This document shows positions 59,525 through 64,000 of a stretch of DNA of 64,000 nt, one piece after another. This stretch comes from Tamarix chinensis (Eukaryota > Streptophyta > Magnoliopsida > Caryophyllales > Tamaricaceae): positions 105,134,922 through 105,198,921 of the forward strand of contig CM060175.1 of assembly GCA_030549775.1 (NCBI GenBank). Reading direction: 5' to 3'. A program made the translations under genes and the position numbers. The notes under the pieces were generated by a model, which saw only the letters and a list, made by a program, of their open reading frames with translations, searched no databases and was not told the DNA's origin. The number at the start of each line of letters is the position of its first letter. Position 1 is the first letter of the stretch.

Positions 59525-61012
59525 TCATGTGTAACACCTCAAAAATTTGCTTAGACTAATCCCGCATCATTAACGCCCTAATTTGATTCTAATTTTAAGA
59601 AATATTATTTTTAGCCTTAACTCAATCCCTTAATCCTAAAACTTTAACCAAATCTCAAACCTTATCTCAGACAAATCGTAATTTGAAAACCAAAATAAAA
59701 ACCCGCTAAAATTATCACTAATTTTAATTAATTATGGCTAATCCAATATCACCCTAAACTAATCCCACAACCCTTCTCTTTTTCCTTTTATTTCTCCTTT
59801 TCTTTTCTTTCTTTATTTTCCCCCTTCCATCAACCTTAAGTTGCACATTTGAAATTGTTGCAACTTGCACTTGTAACTTGCACCACCACTCGCACCATCG
59901 CCTTTCTGCATCCATCACCTTACTTCCTTTCTTCTTTTTCTTTTTCTCCTTCTACTCCCTTATCCCTGTCCGACTACACAACCATACGCACACTCTGCAC
60001 ACTCCATTTTCCTTGCCTTTTTACTTCTCATGTAACACCTACATACAACCATCATCACCCCACCCTACAACTACTACCCTACCCCTAACCATCATCTACA
60101 ACCATCACCATCATCATCACCCTGTAGCTGCACCATCACCATCGCACACCCTCTTTTCTTTTTCTTCTTCCCTTATTCACACCACACACGCACATATGTG
60201 TATATATATATATATATACTACACACTCTTCTTCCCTTCTCTTTGGTTTGCCTCCATTCTACCATTTTGTATCCAAACCACTACCCAAGAACTCCCTCTT
60301 CCTTCTCATTTCCTCCTTCTCTCTTTTCTTCTTCTTCTTCTTCTTCTTTTTCTTCCTTCTTTCCCTTATCAGTCGCACTTTTGTAGAATCCATAACCTCA
60401 GCACGATCGTGCAATACTTAAAATTTCTTGCTACACAGTCGTACAACCTTTTCACTGCTTGGTTGTGCGTGATATTTTCTCTCAACTTGGTGTGCACCGC
60501 TGCAGCAGAGTTGTGCCACTCTTGCACTGCCTAGTTGTGGGTTACTTTTTCTTTCGACCATGGCTGGACCGCCTGCTACATAGTCGTATAACTTCCTATT
60601 TTTGGTCAAGCACCCCTATTTTTACCCCCAAGCCTTGTCCAAACACCACCAAAATTTAACCATATCTCCACCACACATTCCTCTACATGTCCACACATCT
60701 CAAGCTCCTATTTGACTACGATTATTTCTATTTTTACCCTCTTTACCTTAATTTCTCATTCGACTTAACTCTTCGAGCCTAACCATGAATTTTTATTATT
60801 TTTTTTAGGTGGTATTCCAATAGCTTTGGAGGAGAACGTCTAGGATTTGCATGCTTAGAGCTCGATGTCCTCATTGGTAAGAATATTATTCGATGTTTAG
60901 GGTTTTTGATGTTATTTGCTTGTATGGTTATATATGTTTTTCATGATATTGTTTATATATGATGTAACATGTATTGATCATGATATTTTATGATGATATG
61001 AATATTACATTG

Positions 61013-61345
61013 AAAGAAATTAAGAATTGGTGAGAGGTACCATTATGTTATGATTTTGTTGTGATAATGTCATATTGTGAAAATATATCTTATGGCATGA
61101 AATATGGGCTTAAGGATATTATGTTATTAAAAGAATGTAAGAATGGGTGAGAGGTACCATTATGTTATGATTTTGTTGTGATAATGTCATATTTGTGGAA
61201 GTATATCTTATGGTATGAAATATGGGCTCAAGGATTTTATGTTATTGAAAGAAAGTAAGAATGGGTAAGGGGTACCATTATTATTTTGTTGAGATAATGT
61301 CATATTTGTGAAAATAAATATTATGGTATGAAATATAGGTTAAAT
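61013..61345 (+). repeat. Tandem repeat, ~119-bp unit, about 2.7 copies
   Basis: Each copy has 'GGTGAGAGGTACCATTATG', 'GTGATAATGTCATAT', 'ATATCTTATGG' and 'TGAAATATGGGCT'; GGTACC sites fall at about 119-bp spacing. Confidence 0.85.
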
Positions 61346-62069
61346 GAGTTTTGATAAATGGACTTAAGAATTCTCATGAGGTATGATGATAAATTGTGGG
61401 CTTGAAAAATAATATGTGTGGAAGGTACAAGAGTTTATAAAACAAAGATTATTACTTATGTTTAAGGGTAATTTGGGTTATTATGGGATAATAAGGAAGT
61501 TTTGATACTTTATGTGTTAGGAGGATTAAAATATGATAATAATAGCATGAGGAATTTTTTGGAAGTATTGTTGTTGTTTTGGGTCCTTAAAAGATTTAAT
61601 GGATTATTTGGGGCAACTATCTTATAATGATAATACCATTATTTCATGTATCTGATCTAGAGATGATACAGATTTCTAAGTACTTTGTTAATATTTCACC
61701 TTATGAGGTTATCTATCAGAATTGGTAATCATGTAAATTTCATGGGAGGTGTTATGACAAATATGTGGAATTTGGGTCTTGGATATTTATGTGATTAACA
61801 TATCGAGATGAGATTATTAAAGTATATATCGTGCATTCTGGGTATGATAATAATGATGAGATTTGGAGATGATATAATATAAGTTGTGTGGAATAATCAA
61901 TATGGGAGAATGAATACTAAAGGGTGTGTAATTAGGGTTTGAAAGGACTTAAAGACTCGGACGTATGCTATGTATATCCGTTTTAACGAGTTATATGCAA
62001 GAGCACATGAGTAGGGATAAGGTAATCTATTTCTATTTCTATATATGTATGTATGTATGTATTCTCGTT

Positions 62070-62480
62070 CCATAGAAGAGAATAGTGGCTCGGGAGCATT
62101 TTGCCTCGAGAGGATGTTTTAAATCTCCATTCCACCGAAAAAAATAGTGGCTCGGGAGTGTTTTGTCCCGAGAAGGTGCTTCAGTCTATTCCACAAGATT
62201 AAGAATAATTGGCCCCCTACTCATCGTGAAATGAAAATGTATCATTATAACTTATGAAAAAGAGATTAATGATTTAAAGTGGAAGAATACGTGAGTCAAG
62301 ACCAAGGTGATCTATTTTTCTATATATATATGTATTCCTTTTCCACTGGAGAGAATAGTGGCTCGGGAGCGTTTTGCCCTATGAAGATATTTTTAATCTC
62401 CACCGAAAAGAATAGTGGTTTAGGTGTATTGTCCTTAAGAGGACATTTTAGACCGTTCCACCGGTTTAAGAATAGTGAAG
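62070..62480 (+). repeat. Two-hairpin cassette array in U7
   Basis: Copies 'CCACCGAAAAAAATAGTGG' followed by 'CTCGGGAGTGTTTTGTCCCGAG' in two parts (CTCGGGA and TCCCGAG arms), and 'CCACTGGAGAGAATAGTGG' followed by 'CTCGGGAGCGTTTTGCCC'. The second stem is CTCGGGA/TCCCGAG here against CCAGG/CCTGG elsewhere. Confidence 0.8.
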
Positions 62481-62972
62481 TTCCTACACTCAACGTATAT
62501 AAAAGAATAAAAATGAATTATACTTAATGAAGGAATCAGGATCATATTCTACCTTATGAAATGTTTCATTTATTTGGTTATTCCCTTATTATTTAATGTG
62601 AAAGCATGTGCTATTTGTATCCTATTTTGATAATATTATTCCCTTACTCAGTACGTAGCGTATTGACCATTCATTTTATGGGTGCTGCTCATTCCTACAA
62701 GCAAAATATCTTGTGTGTAGGTCTCAAAAAATTAGTTAGATGATTATTCTACCTATGACGCCTTATGTGGTGATGAGTGACTTCATCCATGTTAGGGTCG
62801 GATGAAGAGTAATTGTTATCCGATTGATGCATTTAGCTGGATATTCTTTTTGGACTCTTGATCCATGGTATCCCCTCTTTTGTATTTTATATTGTTACAC
62901 TCGAAGTTAGGCTCCAAAATCAGTATTATGCTATAAATTTTCTTTTGTTTCTAATTTTATTATATTGCTTTA

Positions 62973-64000
62973 TGAAATGCCCCGAAAAATTCTAATCTAA
63001 AATATTATATTTAAATGAGGTTTTATCATCAAGATTAATTAAATTAATTATTTTAATTAAAATAAAAAGGAAATTAATTAGGGAAAATCAAGAATAAATT
63101 TATAAGTATTTTAATTAGGAGGAATTTGGGGTATTTTAGCTAATTAAAGATTTTAATTCGGGAATTAATTAAATAAATGATTTTATTTAAAATAAGAATG
63201 AGAAAATAGTTTTAAATTAATATTATTTTTATAAATAATTTAATGGAAGAAAATTAGGGTGTTTTGCTAATTAAAATGGAATTTATGGTAAGTCTTTTAA
63301 AAATCCTAATTTAGCCTAAAAAGGGATTTAAATATTATTTTATTTAAATATTATTATTTTTAAATATTCTAAATATTCAGATTAATTTAATTGGCCCTAA
63401 TCTAATTATTTTTCTCTTTTCTTTTTCCCTTTTTCTTTTTCTTTCTTCCTTTTCCTTTCTTTTTCTTCTTTTTCTTTTTCCTCTTCTTTTTTCCCGAACT
63501 GGGCCAGTTGCGGCCCAGTCTTCTTCTTTTTCTTCCTTCCTCGGCCCAGCCCGCGCCCGCGCGGCCGTCGCCCTTCAGCCTCCTTTCTCAGCGCCGCGTT
63601 TTGACTCCGTTTCCGCCGAAACTCGTCGTTCCATTTAAATCCTTACCGCTCGGGTCGAACCGCCCGGTTTCCCTTCTTTTCTTTCTTTCTTTTCCTTCGC
63701 GAACCACCCGGCCAGCCCATCTTCTTCTTCCTCCTTTCCCCGTCATCGACGACGCTGCAACGCTGGCTGCCATCAATGGTGTCTCCGGCTACGGTAATTA
63801 ATACCGGCCGTTTCTTGGCTCATTGTCTTCCTCTTAACTCCAGAAATAACTTCATATAATTATTTGACGTTAACTCTCGGCCGTTTCTCCTCCCCAACCT
63901 CTCGAAATCCCGAAGCCAACCAAACGTCGACCGACCGTTTACCGCCACCGGCCACCCAAATTATTGCAATTAAAACTTCCATGTCGACCTCCAGCTCCTC
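62973..64000 (+). mobile_element. Giant LTR-like unit U8, 5' part, cut by window edge
   Basis: Starts TGAAATGCCCCGAAAAATTC, matching the minus-strand start of U3 at 16,333, with the same AT-rich zone ('ATTATATTTAAATGAG') and then a C-rich zone with GGGCC words (63,420-64,000). Its 3' end lies beyond the window. Confidence 0.75.

Larger units (their letters stand above)
59530..62972 (+). mobile_element. Giant LTR-like unit U7, 3' end cut by U8
   Basis: Starts TGTAACACCTCAAAAATTTG after TCATG. C-rich zone 59,760-60,720 (Pro/Ser ORFs), 'TTTTTTTTAGGTGGTATTCC' junction near 60,802, ~119-bp tandem repeats (61,013-61,345), hairpin array (62,070-62,480), 'CTCAGTACGTAGCGTATTGA' (62,646) and 'GGGTGCTGCTCATTCCTACA' (62,680) as in U4 (30,430-30,480) and U1 (about 1,315). 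The family terminus GGTGTTACA is missing; U8 begins where it would be near, so U8 most likely inserted into its 3' end. Confidence 0.7.

Overview
The window is flowering-plant nuclear DNA, most likely from a eudicot. It is AT-rich and crowded with nested LTR retrotransposons, LINE fragments, MITEs and microsatellites, and it carries one convincing protein-coding gene: a two-exon C2H2 zinc-finger gene on the minus strand at 47,423-49,385. Nothing looks prokaryotic, organellar, CRISPR-like or tRNA/rRNA-like. The species cannot be fixed from the sequence.

Layout. 1-1,769 is the 3' end of a giant LTR-like unit (U1). 2,687-5,112 holds a minus-strand copia LTR plus a scrap of gag. 5,287 to about 22,600 is one old copia element (copia-1) that was opened by a giant unit (U2, target duplication CCATT), partly inverted, hit again by a second giant unit (U3), duplicated inside pol, and struck by an 874-bp solo LTR (target duplication TCAAG). 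23-26 kb has LINE and dispersed repeat remnants and a ~985-bp tandem duplication whose second copy is split by unit U4 (26,286-30,964, target duplication AATAT). 31-39.7 kb is foldback-like and inverted-repeat DNA containing unit U5 (33,870-38,499, target duplication CTCAC). 40,340-45,583 is a second, near complete but dead copia element on the minus strand (copia-2). 46,560-46,866 is a hAT-type MITE with a perfect 8-bp target duplication. The gene follows, with an AT-rich inverted-repeat element just upstream of it. Beyond 51.6 kb are U6, a 5'-truncated LINE with an 11-bp target duplication (55,023-55,927), about 3.5 kb with nothing recognised, then U7 and the start of U8.

Function. The zinc-finger protein has one C2H2 finger (residues 223-244) followed by a conserved domain whose motifs resemble the PARP/ADP-ribosyltransferase fold. 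The retrotransposons are decayed: copia-1 has lost protease, integrase and reverse-transcriptase catalytic residues, largely by G-to-A or C-to-T changes, and all three reverse-transcriptase domains in the window are altered at the YVDD active site.

The least explained signal is in the eight giant units, about 4.5-4.7 kb each where complete. They have TG..CA-type ends and 5-bp target duplications but no gag-pol, and they look like very long solo LTRs. Several carry a tandem cassette that can fold into two adjacent hairpins (CCAC...GTGG, then a second stem). The bases of the second stem change on both sides between units while pairing is kept.
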